Below the pieces are notes generated by a model. That model worked only from the letters and a program-made list of their open reading frames with translations, searched no databases and was not told where the DNA came from. From Variovorax ginsengisoli (GTDB lineage: Bacteria > Pseudomonadota > Gammaproteobacteria > Burkholderiales > Burkholderiaceae_C), in assembly GCF_030811835.1 (NCBI RefSeq), contig NZ_JAUSRO010000011.1, positions 1 through 64,000 of the forward strand: a stretch of 64,000 nt of DNA, read 5' to 3'. Shown piece by piece: positions 24,954 to 33,114 of the stretch. The stretch's first letter is position 1. The number at the start of each line of letters is the position of its first letter. A program made the position numbers and the translations under genes.

Positions 24954-25604
24954 ATGCCATCCTTGTCATCGTCCGCCGCGCGATCGGCCCGTGCCGCACG
25001 CAAAGCCAGCGCCGCACTGTCGCGCGCCTCCCGCCGCGCCCTGATGGCTGCGGCCGTCACCCTGGGTGCCACCCTGCTGCTGGGCAGCCATGCGAACGCC
25101 ACACCCGCCGTGGGCGATCGCGCACCCGATTTCGTCGCCATCGACACCCAGGGCACTCGCCACCAGCTTTCCGACTTCGCTGGCCGCTTCGTCGTGCTCG
25201 AATGGGCCGACACCGCATCGCCCGAAGTGCTGACGCACTACGACAGCGGCGCCTTGCCCGCCACCCAGAAATCGGCCACGGCGCAAGGCGCGGTCTGGCT
25301 GTCGATGGTCCCGACGGACACAGTCGCCGGCGCCCGCCCACAGCCTGGCGCGCTGGAACGCTGGATGGCCGAGCACGCCGCCGCGCCCACGGCATTGCTG
25401 GTGGACGAGAACGGCGTCATCGGGCAAGCCTATGGGGCGAAGATGCGCCCGCACCTGTTCGTGATCAGCCCGGACGGCGTGCTGATGTCCGCCGCCAGCC
25501 TCGACGATCCGCGCGCCGCGCTGCAGCAGGTCGACGATGTGCTGCGCACCGCCATGGGCACCATGCCCGGGGCACCGGCAACGGGGACTGTCGCCTCGGG
25601 CTGA
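24954..25604 (+). CDS. Exported redoxin-like protein without cysteines
   Basis: A 216-residue protein. The N-terminus has a twin-arginine-like SRRALM (Ser26-Arg27-Arg28) followed by a hydrophobic stretch and a likely cleavage at ANA, suggesting Tat export of a folded protein. The rest is an AhpC/TSA-type redoxin domain (VGDRAPDFVAIDTQGTRHQL and VVLEWAD), but where relatives have a CP dipeptide it reads ASP (Ser89-Pro90), and there is no cysteine anywhere. It cannot work as a thiol peroxidase. It follows dsbD by 133 bases on the same strand. It may be a binding or scaffold protein in redox maturation. Confidence 0.78.
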   Translation: MPSLSSSAARSARAARKASAALSRASRRALMAAAVTLGATLLLGSHANATPAVGDRAPDFVAIDTQGTRHQLSDFAGRFVVLEWADTASPEVLTHYDSGALPATQKSATAQGAVWLSMVPTDTVAGARPQPGALERWMAEHAAAPTALLVDENGVIGQAYGAKMRPHLFVISPDGVLMSAASLDDPRAALQQVDDVLRTAMGTMPGAPATGTVASG

Positions 25605-25668
25605 GCCGGGCGGTCACGACGGCACCGCCGTGCCAGCCTGCAAAGGCCCGTAAAGGCCTACAAAGGCA

Positions 25669-26025
25669 TCAGGCCGATTCCGGCTCGCTGCCGTTCGGCC
25701 CCTGGTGGAACACGAGGTCGTCGACCACCTTTCCACCCACCAGATGCTGGGCCACGATGCGGTCCATGTTCTCGGGCGTGACGTTGTAGTACCAGGTGCC
25801 GTCGGGCTGCACGCACATCACGGGGCCGCCCTTGCAGGCGGCAAAGCAACCCACGCGGCTGCGCTTGACGCGCAGTTCCCCCTCGTTCAGCCCGGCCGCC
25901 TTGAACTTCTCGCCCAGGCTGTCGAACAGGTCCTGCGAGGCGCCGTCGGGCGTGCAGCGCGGACCGGTGCACACCAGCAGGTGGCGTTTGTAGCTGCCGA
26001 TCTTCGGCTTGACGGCCTCGGTCAT
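25669..26025 (-). CDS. 2Fe-2S thioredoxin-like ferredoxin of the cobalamin operon
   Basis: A 118-residue protein with the thioredoxin-like ferredoxin pattern: Cys19 and Cys24 (VCTGPRC) and Cys60 and Cys64 (GCFAAC), which would hold a 2Fe-2S cluster, plus Cys71. Such ferredoxins are often found with cobalamin genes and may supply electrons for corrin ring reduction or cobalt handling. It is the last gene of the operon, overlapping cobJ by four bases (26022-26025). The electron acceptor is not known. Confidence 0.8.
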   Translation of the reverse strand: MTEAVKPKIGSYKRHLLVCTGPRCTPDGASQDLFDSLGEKFKAAGLNEGELRVKRSRVGCFAACKGGPVMCVQPDGTWYYNVTPENMDRIVAQHLVGGKVVDDLVFHQGPNGSEPESA

Positions 26026-27005
26026 TCCTGCGCCTCTTCGAGTGGCACGGCCGCCGCTGCAGCGTCGTCCTCAACCGGCGCCGCGAGCACCGCTTCGATG
26101 TAATCGACCGGCAGCCGGTGGCGCTGGGCCAGCTCGGCCGCGCTCGCGCCCTCTGCGTGGTCGGCGCGCAGGTTCTGCAGCCAGCCGAGCAGGCCAGTCG
26201 AGAGCGATCGGCCGGCGCGCTCGCCCTCGCGCGTCGCGCCGCCGTCGTCCAGGTCGTACTTGTTCGCATAGCCGCGCGGCGTGACCATCAGACCGTGCTG
26301 CACGAAGGTGTGGCTGTTGCCGATGAGCACGGTCGTCAGCATGCCGATGTCGCAGTCGCTCATGCGGTCGAGCGTGGTGAACTCGATGCGCTCGCGCCGC
26401 CGGTAGGCCGACTTGACCACCGCCACCGGCGTGTCGGGCCGGCGGTGCCGCAGGAAGAGCTGTTGCGCCTGCACGATCTGCTGGGTGCGCCGGCCGCTCT
26501 TGGGGTTGTAGAGCGCCACCACGAAGTCGGCGGCGGCCACGGCGTCGAGCCGGCGCGCGATCACCGGCCAGGGCGTGAGCAGGTCACTCAGCGAGATGGA
26601 GCAGAAGTCGTGCGTGAGCGGCGCGCCCACCAGCGCCGCGCAGGCGTTGATGGCCGAGGCACCGGGCACCACTTCGACAGTGATCGGCGAGTCCGGCGTC
26701 CAGCCGGCCTGGAACAGCACCTCATAGGTCGGCCCGGCCATGCCATAGACGCCAGCGTCACCGCTGGAGATCAGTGCCACCTTCTTGCCCTCGCGCGCGC
26801 ATTCGAGCGCGTTGACGGCGCGGTCGAGCTCCTCGGTCATGCCTTTCTTGATGACCTCCTTGCCTTCGAGCAGGTCGGCGACCAGCTTGATGTAGGTGCT
26901 GTAGCCGACCACCACGTCCGCCTCTGCGATGGCAGCGCGCGCGCGCTGGGTCATGTGGTCGTGGCTGCCGGGGCCGATGCCCACGAGCATGATTTTTCCG
27001 CTCAT
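26022..27005 (-). CDS. cobJ: Precorrin-3B C17-methyltransferase
   Basis: A 327-residue SAM-dependent methyltransferase of the CobJ/CbiH type, which methylates C17 and contracts the corrin ring. It starts MSGKIMLVGIGPGSHDHMTQRA, has SSGDAGVYGMAGPTYE and VVPGASAINACAALVGAPL, and YNPKSGRRTQQI, all diagnostic of CobJ/CbiH. The family core is about 245 residues; the extra C-terminal ~80 contain a putative helical segment and an acidic Ala-rich tail. Since the operon has CbiX, CbiD and CbiG, the substrate is probably the cobalt-containing form (CbiH reaction). It overlaps cbtA by four bases. Confidence 0.93.
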   Translation of the reverse strand: MSGKIMLVGIGPGSHDHMTQRARAAIAEADVVVGYSTYIKLVADLLEGKEVIKKGMTEELDRAVNALECAREGKKVALISSGDAGVYGMAGPTYEVLFQAGWTPDSPITVEVVPGASAINACAALVGAPLTHDFCSISLSDLLTPWPVIARRLDAVAAADFVVALYNPKSGRRTQQIVQAQQLFLRHRRPDTPVAVVKSAYRRRERIEFTTLDRMSDCDIGMLTTVLIGNSHTFVQHGLMVTPRGYANKYDLDDGGATREGERAGRSLSTGLLGWLQNLRADHAEGASAAELAQRHRLPVDYIEAVLAAPVEDDAAAAAVPLEEAQE

Positions 27006-27832
27006 GCCTTCGGCTCCAGGGTGGGGGTGACGACCGGGTTGCCACCGAAGCCCTGCGCGAGCGTGGGTCGCAACCAGCGTTCAAAGGCCAGGCCGCACGC
27101 CAGTGCCATCGACAGCCAGAAGGACACGGCGATCCAGGTCGTGGCCTGCACGAATTGCGCATCGAGCGCACGCAAGGCGGTCTGTGCCTCAGCGCTGAAC
27201 CCTGCGAACGGATCGGCCGCGATGTGCGGCGCGCCGACGATCAAAGGCAGTGCCAGCACAGCGGCGGCGGCGGGCCAGCGAAGCGGGCTGCGCAGCCCGG
27301 CCACAGCGCCGCATGCCAGCGCGGCACTCACGGCCGCCAGCACCCACCAGCCCTGGCGCGAGCCAAGGCGGGCCGCGTCCATGCCGGGAATTTCGGCGGG
27401 CAGGCCCAGCGACGGCCAGAAATGCGTGCTCAGCCAGCCCGCGGCGGCGACCAGCGCGGCCAGCGGCAGCGAGCGCACCGGCGTGCCGCGCCACAGGCAG
27501 ACGCCCATCACGGCCAGCACCAGCAGCGCCATGCTGAAGGCATGCAGCAGGTTGGCGATCCAGGTCCAGAAGGTGCGCTCGGCCCCGTCCTCGGGCTGCC
27601 AGTCGGGGGCGGCAGCATGCGCGTGGTCGTGTGCATGGTCATGCGCACCGGCCTGCACGGGGACGGTCGACAGCGCAGCGGGCGCTGCAGGCGATTCGAT
27701 CTTCTGCGACTCGTAGCGTTCGGCCGCGTGGATGATGGGTGTCGCCTGCCACAGCTGGACACCGGTCTGCACGCTGCCCACCACCACGGCCACGGCCAGG
27801 GCCGACCCGATCAGTCGTTGAAACAACATCAT
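27002..27832 (-). CDS. cbtA: Predicted cobalt transporter subunit CbtA
   Basis: A 276-residue membrane protein with about five to six helices, beginning MMLFQRLIGSALAVAVVVGS. After the first helix an extracytoplasmic loop carries HDHAHDHAHA, a likely metal-binding histidine run, and the C-terminal half has FVQATTWIAVSFWLSMAL. CbtA is predicted with CbtB to import cobalt in B12-regulated operons; the activity is inferred from genomic context in the literature. ATG 27832 follows cbtB by only 14 bases. It overlaps cobJ by four bases. Confidence 0.85.
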   Translation of the reverse strand: MMLFQRLIGSALAVAVVVGSVQTGVQLWQATPIIHAAERYESQKIESPAAPAALSTVPVQAGAHDHAHDHAHAAAPDWQPEDGAERTFWTWIANLLHAFSMALLVLAVMGVCLWRGTPVRSLPLAALVAAAGWLSTHFWPSLGLPAEIPGMDAARLGSRQGWWVLAAVSAALACGAVAGLRSPLRWPAAAAVLALPLIVGAPHIAADPFAGFSAEAQTALRALDAQFVQATTWIAVSFWLSMALACGLAFERWLRPTLAQGFGGNPVVTPTLEPKA

Positions 27833-27846
27833 GGAAAGGTCCGGCT

Positions 27847-28044
27847 TCAGTGGCAGGGCTTGACCGTGACGTGGCGCACATCGTGCGCGGCGTTGTGTGC
27901 CAGCGGGCTTTCGGCGAATGCCACGCCGTAGAGCACGAGCAGGCCGAGCGCAGCAGCACTGGCGAGCTGCAGCAGCAGGCTGCGCGCGATGCCGGCCTCG
28001 GTGGAGCCGGTGGCCGGAGCGGTGGTGCGGATGGATGGGGTCAT
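27847..28044 (-). CDS. cbtB: Predicted cobalt transporter subunit CbtB
   Basis: A 65-residue protein with one central membrane helix (SLLLQLASAAALGLLVLYGV) and a C-terminal histidine signature HNAAHDVRHVTVKPCH, the CbtB hallmark, proposed to bind cobalt. It starts at ATG 28044, with AAGGA seven bases upstream. It sits between cobE and cbtA in the riboswitch-controlled operon and presumably acts with CbtA. Confidence 0.87.
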   Translation of the reverse strand: MTPSIRTTAPATGSTEAGIARSLLLQLASAAALGLLVLYGVAFAESPLAHNAAHDVRHVTVKPCH

Positions 28045-28070
28045 GGAAAGGTCCTTGTGAAATGGAAGGG

Positions 28071-28475
28071 TCAGGAAATGCGCGCGATCGAGATCGTCGC
28101 GTGGCGCCCATCGGCGCCGCGGTGTTTGTGTTTCTCGACGACCAGGGTCGTCATCGGCAGCCCACCACCGGCCAGCAGCGCGGATGCCTCGCTGACCGAC
28201 GGAGTGCCGGTGTGCCTGCGCACGGTTTCGGAGGGATGCGGCACGGGCACCTGTGCCAGTTCGGCCGCCGCATAGAACTGCATCGTCCAGCCGTGGGTCC
28301 GCGCCAGCGCCAGCAGGCCGGCCTCGTCGGCCTTCAGGTCGATGCTGGCGGCGGCCACCACTTGCGCGGCCTGTGCGCCGAGGCCTGCCAGGGCCTGGTC
28401 GAGCAGTTGCTGCAGCGTGGCCTCGGGCGTACCGCGGTCGCAGCCCAGGCCGATGGCGTAGCGCACAGGTGTCAT
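28071..28475 (-). CDS. cobE: CobE / CbiG C-terminal domain protein
   Basis: A 134-residue protein with YAIGLGCDRGTPEATLQQLL at the start and VSEASALLAGGG near the end, the pattern of CobE and of the C-terminal domain of CbiG. In CbiG this domain accompanies the opening of the lactone ring in cobalt-precorrin-5A. It overlaps the upstream cbiG gene by four bases, so the two pieces of a usually fused CbiG are encoded by neighbouring coupled genes. Confidence 0.86.
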   Translation of the reverse strand: MTPVRYAIGLGCDRGTPEATLQQLLDQALAGLGAQAAQVVAAASIDLKADEAGLLALARTHGWTMQFYAAAELAQVPVPHPSETVRRHTGTPSVSEASALLAGGGLPMTTLVVEKHKHRGADGRHATISIARIS

Positions 28476-29221
28476 TGCGGTGGCCGGTACACGACCAGGC
28501 GCTCGGCCAGCGCATCCCACTGCGCCGCGCTCACGTCGGCATGCGTGATCCGCAGCACGGCCTTGAAGCGCGCGAGGTCGACCTCGTCGAAGCGGGCGAA
28601 CGTGTGGATGTTGGTGGGCAACGGCGTCGGGCGGGTCCACCAGTTCGGGCTGCCGGCTTCCTGCACGACGGCGATCGGCTCGCCATTGACCACGTGCGCC
28701 GAGACGCGCGTGATGTTGATCTTCGGTGCCTCCACCTTCCAGCCGAGCTCGCGCCCGAGGATGTCGACCGGGATGGTCTTGCCCACGTCAGAAGCGGTGG
28801 TGAGCACCGGCGTCGCGCCCAGCAGCCCGGCGACCTGCTCGGCCATCGCGTTGGCGCCGCCGACGTGGCCCGACAGCACCGGAATCACGAACTGCGCGGC
28901 GTCGTCGACCACCAGCACGCCGGGGTCTTCGTCCTTGCTCTTGAGGTGCGGCGCAATCAGCCGCACCACGGCGCCGAGCGAGACGAAGAACACGATCTGG
29001 TCGTAGTCGGCGAAGAGCGCGGCGATCTCGTCGCGAAAGGCACCCGCGTAGGCGCGCACGGTGTTCGGCAGGCCCGCCATGAGCGGCGCGAACTTCTCGG
29101 CCACGCACACATGCGCATCGGGCAGTTGGCGTGCGAGGTCGGCGGTCTGTTGCGCGCCATGCTTGGTGATGGCGACCAGCACCACGCGGGGCGTGGCCGG
29201 TTCGGACAGGGTGTCGGTCAT
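28472..29221 (-). CDS. cbiG: Cobalt-precorrin 5A hydrolase CbiG (N-terminal and central domains)
   Basis: A 249-residue protein with VVLVAITKHG at the start, FVSLGAVVRLIAPHLKSKDEDPGVLVVDDA and ISGHVGGANAMA-like VLSGHVGGANAMAEQVA, the CbiG N-terminal and middle region. CbiG hydrolyses the delta-lactone of cobalt-precorrin-5A, releasing acetaldehyde. Full-length CbiG also has a C-terminal domain, here provided by the separate cobE gene. It overlaps cobI (29218-29221) and cobE by four bases each. Presence of cbiG supports the early-cobalt pathway. Confidence 0.9.
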   Translation of the reverse strand: MTDTLSEPATPRVVLVAITKHGAQQTADLARQLPDAHVCVAEKFAPLMAGLPNTVRAYAGAFRDEIAALFADYDQIVFFVSLGAVVRLIAPHLKSKDEDPGVLVVDDAAQFVIPVLSGHVGGANAMAEQVAGLLGATPVLTTASDVGKTIPVDILGRELGWKVEAPKINITRVSAHVVNGEPIAVVQEAGSPNWWTRPTPLPTNIHTFARFDEVDLARFKAVLRITHADVSAAQWDALAERLVVYRPPQ

Positions 29222-30006
29222 TCGGATTCTTCTTCCAGTTCAGTGGACGTTTTCTTGCGGCAGCCGCGCACCAGCTCGCCGCGCACGCGGTGCGGGTTCT
29301 TCACCAGCAGCAGCGAGAGGTAATTGACCTTGGTGCCTTTCAGGCTGGCGACGTCGAGCACCACGCGCTCGACCGGCGCGCCGGCCTTCTCGATGAAGCG
29401 GCTGTGCGCGAGCAGGCCGCGGCGATCGAGCAGGTCGATGAGGTCGTCGAGCAGCGGCTTGACCTTCATGAGCACCAGCGTGTCGAAGTCGTCGAGCATC
29501 TTCTCGACGGCCGCGATGCCGTAGGCCGCCGGCACGATGGCGATGGTGTCGTCCTGCTCCGACAGCGGCACCTGCAGCTGCGCGCAGGCGGCGTTGAAGG
29601 AGGTGACGCCGGGCACGATCTCGATGCGCGCGGCCGGTTCGAGCTCGCGCAGCACGCGCGCCAGATAGCAGAAGCTCGCGTAGGTCGAGGCATCGCCTTC
29701 GACCAGGAACAGCACGTCCTGGCCGGTGGCGAGCATCTCGCGCACCGTCTCGGCCGCCTTGAGCCAGTGGCGCGCGAGCTTCTCGGCGTCGTGCGTCATC
29801 GGGAACAGCAGCGACTGGTGCTGCGTGGGCGTGGTGAGGCCGGCGCGCAGCGCGATGTCGAGCGCATAGCTTTCCTTGCGCAGGCTGCGCACCGGGTAGG
29901 TCCAGATCGCATCGGGCCGCGTCAGCAGCGACCAGGCGCGGCGCGTGATCAGCCCCGGATCGCCGGGGCCGAGCGAAACGCCGTAGAGCATGCCGGGCGC
30001 GGTCAT
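29218..30006 (-). CDS. cobI: Precorrin-2 / cobalt-factor II C20-methyltransferase
   Basis: A 262-residue SAM-dependent methyltransferase. MLYGVSLGPGDPGLITRRA is the nucleotide-binding first loop, FLVEGDASTYASFCYLARVL and VPGVTSFNAACAQLQVPL follow, all characteristic of CobI/CbiL. It adds the C20 methyl group to precorrin-2 or cobalt-factor II. ATG 30006 overlaps cobL by four bases. Because CbiX is in the operon, the cobalt-bound substrate is more likely. Confidence 0.93.
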   Translation of the reverse strand: MTAPGMLYGVSLGPGDPGLITRRAWSLLTRPDAIWTYPVRSLRKESYALDIALRAGLTTPTQHQSLLFPMTHDAEKLARHWLKAAETVREMLATGQDVLFLVEGDASTYASFCYLARVLRELEPAARIEIVPGVTSFNAACAQLQVPLSEQDDTIAIVPAAYGIAAVEKMLDDFDTLVLMKVKPLLDDLIDLLDRRGLLAHSRFIEKAGAPVERVVLDVASLKGTKVNYLSLLLVKNPHRVRGELVRGCRKKTSTELEEESE

Positions 30007-31328
30007 GCGCTCACCTCTGGTGCCGTTGTGCCTTGCCCCGCCTGCGCGCACACGATCCACACCGGGTTCTCCGCGGCCAGCCGGTGCATGTGCAGGATCG
30101 GCTTGCTGCGCGAGGCCTGCAACTGCAGCACGTCCCAGGTCGCGCCCTGCGCCTTCAGCGCCTCGACGGCGGCAGCCAGGTTCTCGATCGTCACGAAGTT
30201 CATCACCAGCCAGCCCTCGGGACGCAGCCGCTGCAGCACCTGCGCGATGAGTTCGCCCAGCTCGCCGCCCGACCCACCTATGAACACCGCGTCCGGATCG
30301 GCCCAGTGCTGCAGGCCCTCCGGCGCCTTGCCATGCACCAGCGTGTGATTGCCGATGCCCATCGCCAGCCGGTTGCGCCCGACGATGGCGGCGTCGTCCG
30401 CGTTCTTCTCGATCGCGTAGACATGGCCCAGCCGGCACAGCCGCGCGGCCTCCAGCCCGACGGAGCCGGAGCCCGCGCCGATGTCCCACACCACGCTGTC
30501 GGCGCGCAGCTGCATGCGCGCGAGCGACACGGCGCGCACCTCGTTCTTGGTGATCAGGCCCTTCTCCGGATGGCGCTGCTCGAAGCTCGCATCGGGCAGG
30601 CCGAACAGCACCTGCGGCGTGCGCAGCCGCGTGCGCCAGAGCAGCACGACGTTCGGGTCGGCAAAGCGCAGGTCGGCAACGGCCGCGATGCGCAGGCCGC
30701 TGACCACGCGCTCCTCGGGCTGGCACAGGCGCTCGGCGACGGCCATCTCGAAATCGTCGGCCAGGCCTTCTGCCACCAGCATGCGGGCGATGCGGTCGGG
30801 TGTGTTGTCGGGGCTGGTGAGCACGGCCAGGCGGTCGTGCTGGCGGATGTCGCGCAGCAGCGCATACAGGCCGTGCGCGGGCGTCGAACCCGGCAGCCAG
30901 TCGCCGGCGTCCTTCGCGTGCACCGACGCGAACTTCATTTCCTGCCACGGCAGGCCCAGCCGCGCGCAAGCGAGTTGCAGCGTCGACACATTCGGCAGCA
31001 CCTCGATCGCCTCGATGCACAGGCGCGATGCCAGGTACGCGGCAATGCCGTGGCACAGCGGGTCGCCGGTGGCCAGCACCACCACGCGCAAGTCGTCGGA
31101 CTGCGCGGCGCGGATCCATTCGGGCACCTGCGACAGCGCGCCGGTGAGGTCGCGCTGCACGGCGCCGGGCGCGATGTGCGCGGCGAACAGCGCCAGCGTG
31201 CGCGTGCCGCCGATCACCAGTTGTGCGGCCTGCAGATGCGCCAGCGCGGCGCGCCCCAGGCTGGCCTCGCCGTCGTCGAGCACGCCGAGGATGCGGCATC
31301 GGTTGATCTTGGGTTCGTCGGTGTTCAC
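30003..31328 (-). CDS. cobL: Precorrin-6Y C5,15-methyltransferase (decarboxylating)
   Basis: A 441-residue fusion equal to CbiE plus CbiT. The N-terminal ~205 residues form the CbiE-type methyltransferase (LVIGGTRTLALF, VLATGDPLCHGIAAYLA, LPNVSTLQLACARLGLPW), and the C-terminal half the CbiT Rossmann methyltransferase (VVWDIGAGSGSVGLEAARL, VFIGGSGGELGELI). It methylates C5 and C15 and decarboxylates the C12 acetate. It starts with GTG 31328, whose bases overlap the stop of cbiD (GTGA), so translation is coupled. Confidence 0.93.
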   Translation of the reverse strand: MNTDEPKINRCRILGVLDDGEASLGRAALAHLQAAQLVIGGTRTLALFAAHIAPGAVQRDLTGALSQVPEWIRAAQSDDLRVVVLATGDPLCHGIAAYLASRLCIEAIEVLPNVSTLQLACARLGLPWQEMKFASVHAKDAGDWLPGSTPAHGLYALLRDIRQHDRLAVLTSPDNTPDRIARMLVAEGLADDFEMAVAERLCQPEERVVSGLRIAAVADLRFADPNVVLLWRTRLRTPQVLFGLPDASFEQRHPEKGLITKNEVRAVSLARMQLRADSVVWDIGAGSGSVGLEAARLCRLGHVYAIEKNADDAAIVGRNRLAMGIGNHTLVHGKAPEGLQHWADPDAVFIGGSGGELGELIAQVLQRLRPEGWLVMNFVTIENLAAAVEALKAQGATWDVLQLQASRSKPILHMHRLAAENPVWIVCAQAGQGTTAPEVSA

Positions 31329-32431
31329 GAGGCCTCCGCGATCTTGCGGCCATCGAAGTCGCAGACCAGCACTTTCAGTTCGAATTGATCGGGGTAGCGC
31401 GCGCGCAGCGTCTGGATGACGCGTTGCGCGAGCGCGGTGTGGAATTGCGTGCCCAGGCCCAGCGCGTCCATGCGCTCGCCGGCATAGCGCGCGGTTTCGT
31501 TGCCGCGGATGGCGTCGCACACGTCGCCCGGCGCACCGAGCTCGGCGGCGATGTCGGCCAGCAGGCCGGTGTCGACCTCGGCGCGGCCGGCGTGGGTGAT
31601 GGTTTCGCCCTGCGCGATCTTGGTGAGCTTGCCCACCATGCCGCCGATGACGACGCGCCGGATGCCCGCCTTGACCGCGGCGCCCAGGGCGTAGCGCAGG
31701 AAGTCGCCCATCTGCACGAAGGCGGCTTCGGGCAGCTCGGGCATCTCGCCCATGACGAACTTCTCGGTACGCCCGCCTGTCGTGAGCACCACCACGCCGT
31801 GGCCCAGCGTGCCGGCCACGTGCACGCCCTGCACCACGCTCGCGCGGTAAGCGGCGGTGGAGTACGGCTTGACGATGCCGGTGGTGCCGAGGATGGAGAT
31901 GCCGCCCAGGATGCCCAGGCGGGCGTTCAGCGTCTTCTTGGCCATCTCCACGCCCTGCGGTACGGAGATCGCGACTTCGAGTCCGACCTCGTCGAGCAGC
32001 GTCGTGCCCACCGCGCGCACGTTGGCCTCGATGTTGCGGCGCGGTACCGGGTTGATGGCCGGCCCGCCGACTTCCAGCCCCAACCCCGGCAGGGTGACGG
32101 TGCCCACGCCCACGCCGCCGGCGAGCAGCACCTGCCCCCCACGATCGGGCAGCACGCGCACGTCGGCGGTGAGATGGGCCTTGTCGGTGCAGTCGGGGTC
32201 GTCGCCCGCGTCCTTGATGACCATCGCATGCGCCAGCGTGCCGGCCGCGTCGAGACGGCCGTCCTGCACGGCGAAGGTCACGAGGTCGCCGTTGGGCAGC
32301 AGGCATTCGACCTGCTCGGGCACCTGGCCCGTGACCAGGCCGATGACGGCGGCGCGCGCGGCCGCAGCGGAACACGCGCCGGTGGTGAAACCGGTGCGGG
32401 TGCCGCGGGGCGCGTCCTTCTTCATCATCAT
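31325..32431 (-). CDS. cbiD: Cobalt-precorrin-5B C1-methyltransferase
   Basis: A 368-residue CbiD. The N-terminus reads GTRTGFTTGACSAAAARAA, the family signature, with later VTLPGLGLEVGGPAINPVPR and GTTGIVKPYSTAAYRAS. CbiD methylates C1 in the anaerobic, early-cobalt cobalamin route and has no CobF relation, so it marks the pathway type. Three ATG codons begin the frame (32431, 32428, 32425); the first is annotated. It overlaps cobH by four bases and cobL by four. Confidence 0.93.
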   Translation of the reverse strand: MMMKKDAPRGTRTGFTTGACSAAAARAAVIGLVTGQVPEQVECLLPNGDLVTFAVQDGRLDAAGTLAHAMVIKDAGDDPDCTDKAHLTADVRVLPDRGGQVLLAGGVGVGTVTLPGLGLEVGGPAINPVPRRNIEANVRAVGTTLLDEVGLEVAISVPQGVEMAKKTLNARLGILGGISILGTTGIVKPYSTAAYRASVVQGVHVAGTLGHGVVVLTTGGRTEKFVMGEMPELPEAAFVQMGDFLRYALGAAVKAGIRRVVIGGMVGKLTKIAQGETITHAGRAEVDTGLLADIAAELGAPGDVCDAIRGNETARYAGERMDALGLGTQFHTALAQRVIQTLRARYPDQFELKVLVCDFDGRKIAEAS

Positions 32432-33114
32432 GCGAGTTCGCGTGCCTCCGCCAGCCCGAGCAACGCATGGATCGCCGCCACCACCAGCGTCGAGCCGCCC
32501 TTGCGACCGCGGATCACGATCCAGGGCACTTCGCGCTCCAGCGCCACCAGATCCTTCGACTCGGCCGCGGACACGAAGCCCACCGGCATGCCGACCACCA
32601 GCGCCGGTCGCGCGCCCTCTTCATGGATCAGCCGCACGATCTCGATCAGCGCGGTCGGCGCATTGCCGATGCCGACGATCGCGCCATCGACCAACCCCAG
32701 CCGGTGCGCCTTGCGCATGGCCTGCACGGCGCGCGTCGTGCCCTCGGCCTTGGCCTGCGCGATGACGTCTTCGTCGCTGATGAACTGGCGCGTGCCCATG
32801 CCGAAGTGACCCAGGCGCGGGGCCGAGAGGCCGACGCAGATCATCTCGACGTCGGCCACCACGCGGCTCGCGCGGGAGCGGATCGCGGCGATGGCGGCAT
32901 CGACCGCGCCAGGGTGGAAGTCGGTCAGGCCGTTGAAATCGAAATCGGCGTTCGCATGGATCATGCGGCGCACCACCGGCCACTGGTCGGCGGTGTAGGC
33001 GTGCGAGCTGACCTCGCGGTCGATCACGGCGAAGGAGTCGTGCTCGATCGCGCGGCCGGCGGCGGTGAGCTGCTCGGTGACGACGTTGACGCGGGACTCA
33101 GCGGGCGTGGGCAT
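32428..33114 (-). CDS. cobH: Precorrin-8X methylmutase
   Basis: A 228-residue CobH/CbiC that moves the C11 methyl to C12 to give hydrogenobyrinate or cobyrinate. Motifs are the histidine-bearing FAVIDREVSSHAYTADQWPV, RMIHANADFDF and GVGNAPTAL-like VGIGNAPTALIEI, and PALVVGMPVGFVSAAESK. The frame is open farther upstream into the His-rich end of cbiX, but ATG 33114 gives the proper N-terminus. The gene overlaps the cbiX 3' end by 17 bases, the largest overlap in the operon. Confidence 0.92.
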   Translation of the reverse strand: MPTPAESRVNVVTEQLTAAGRAIEHDSFAVIDREVSSHAYTADQWPVVRRMIHANADFDFNGLTDFHPGAVDAAIAAIRSRASRVVADVEMICVGLSAPRLGHFGMGTRQFISDEDVIAQAKAEGTTRAVQAMRKAHRLGLVDGAIVGIGNAPTALIEIVRLIHEEGARPALVVGMPVGFVSAAESKDLVALEREVPWIVIRGRKGGSTLVVAAIHALLGLAEARELA

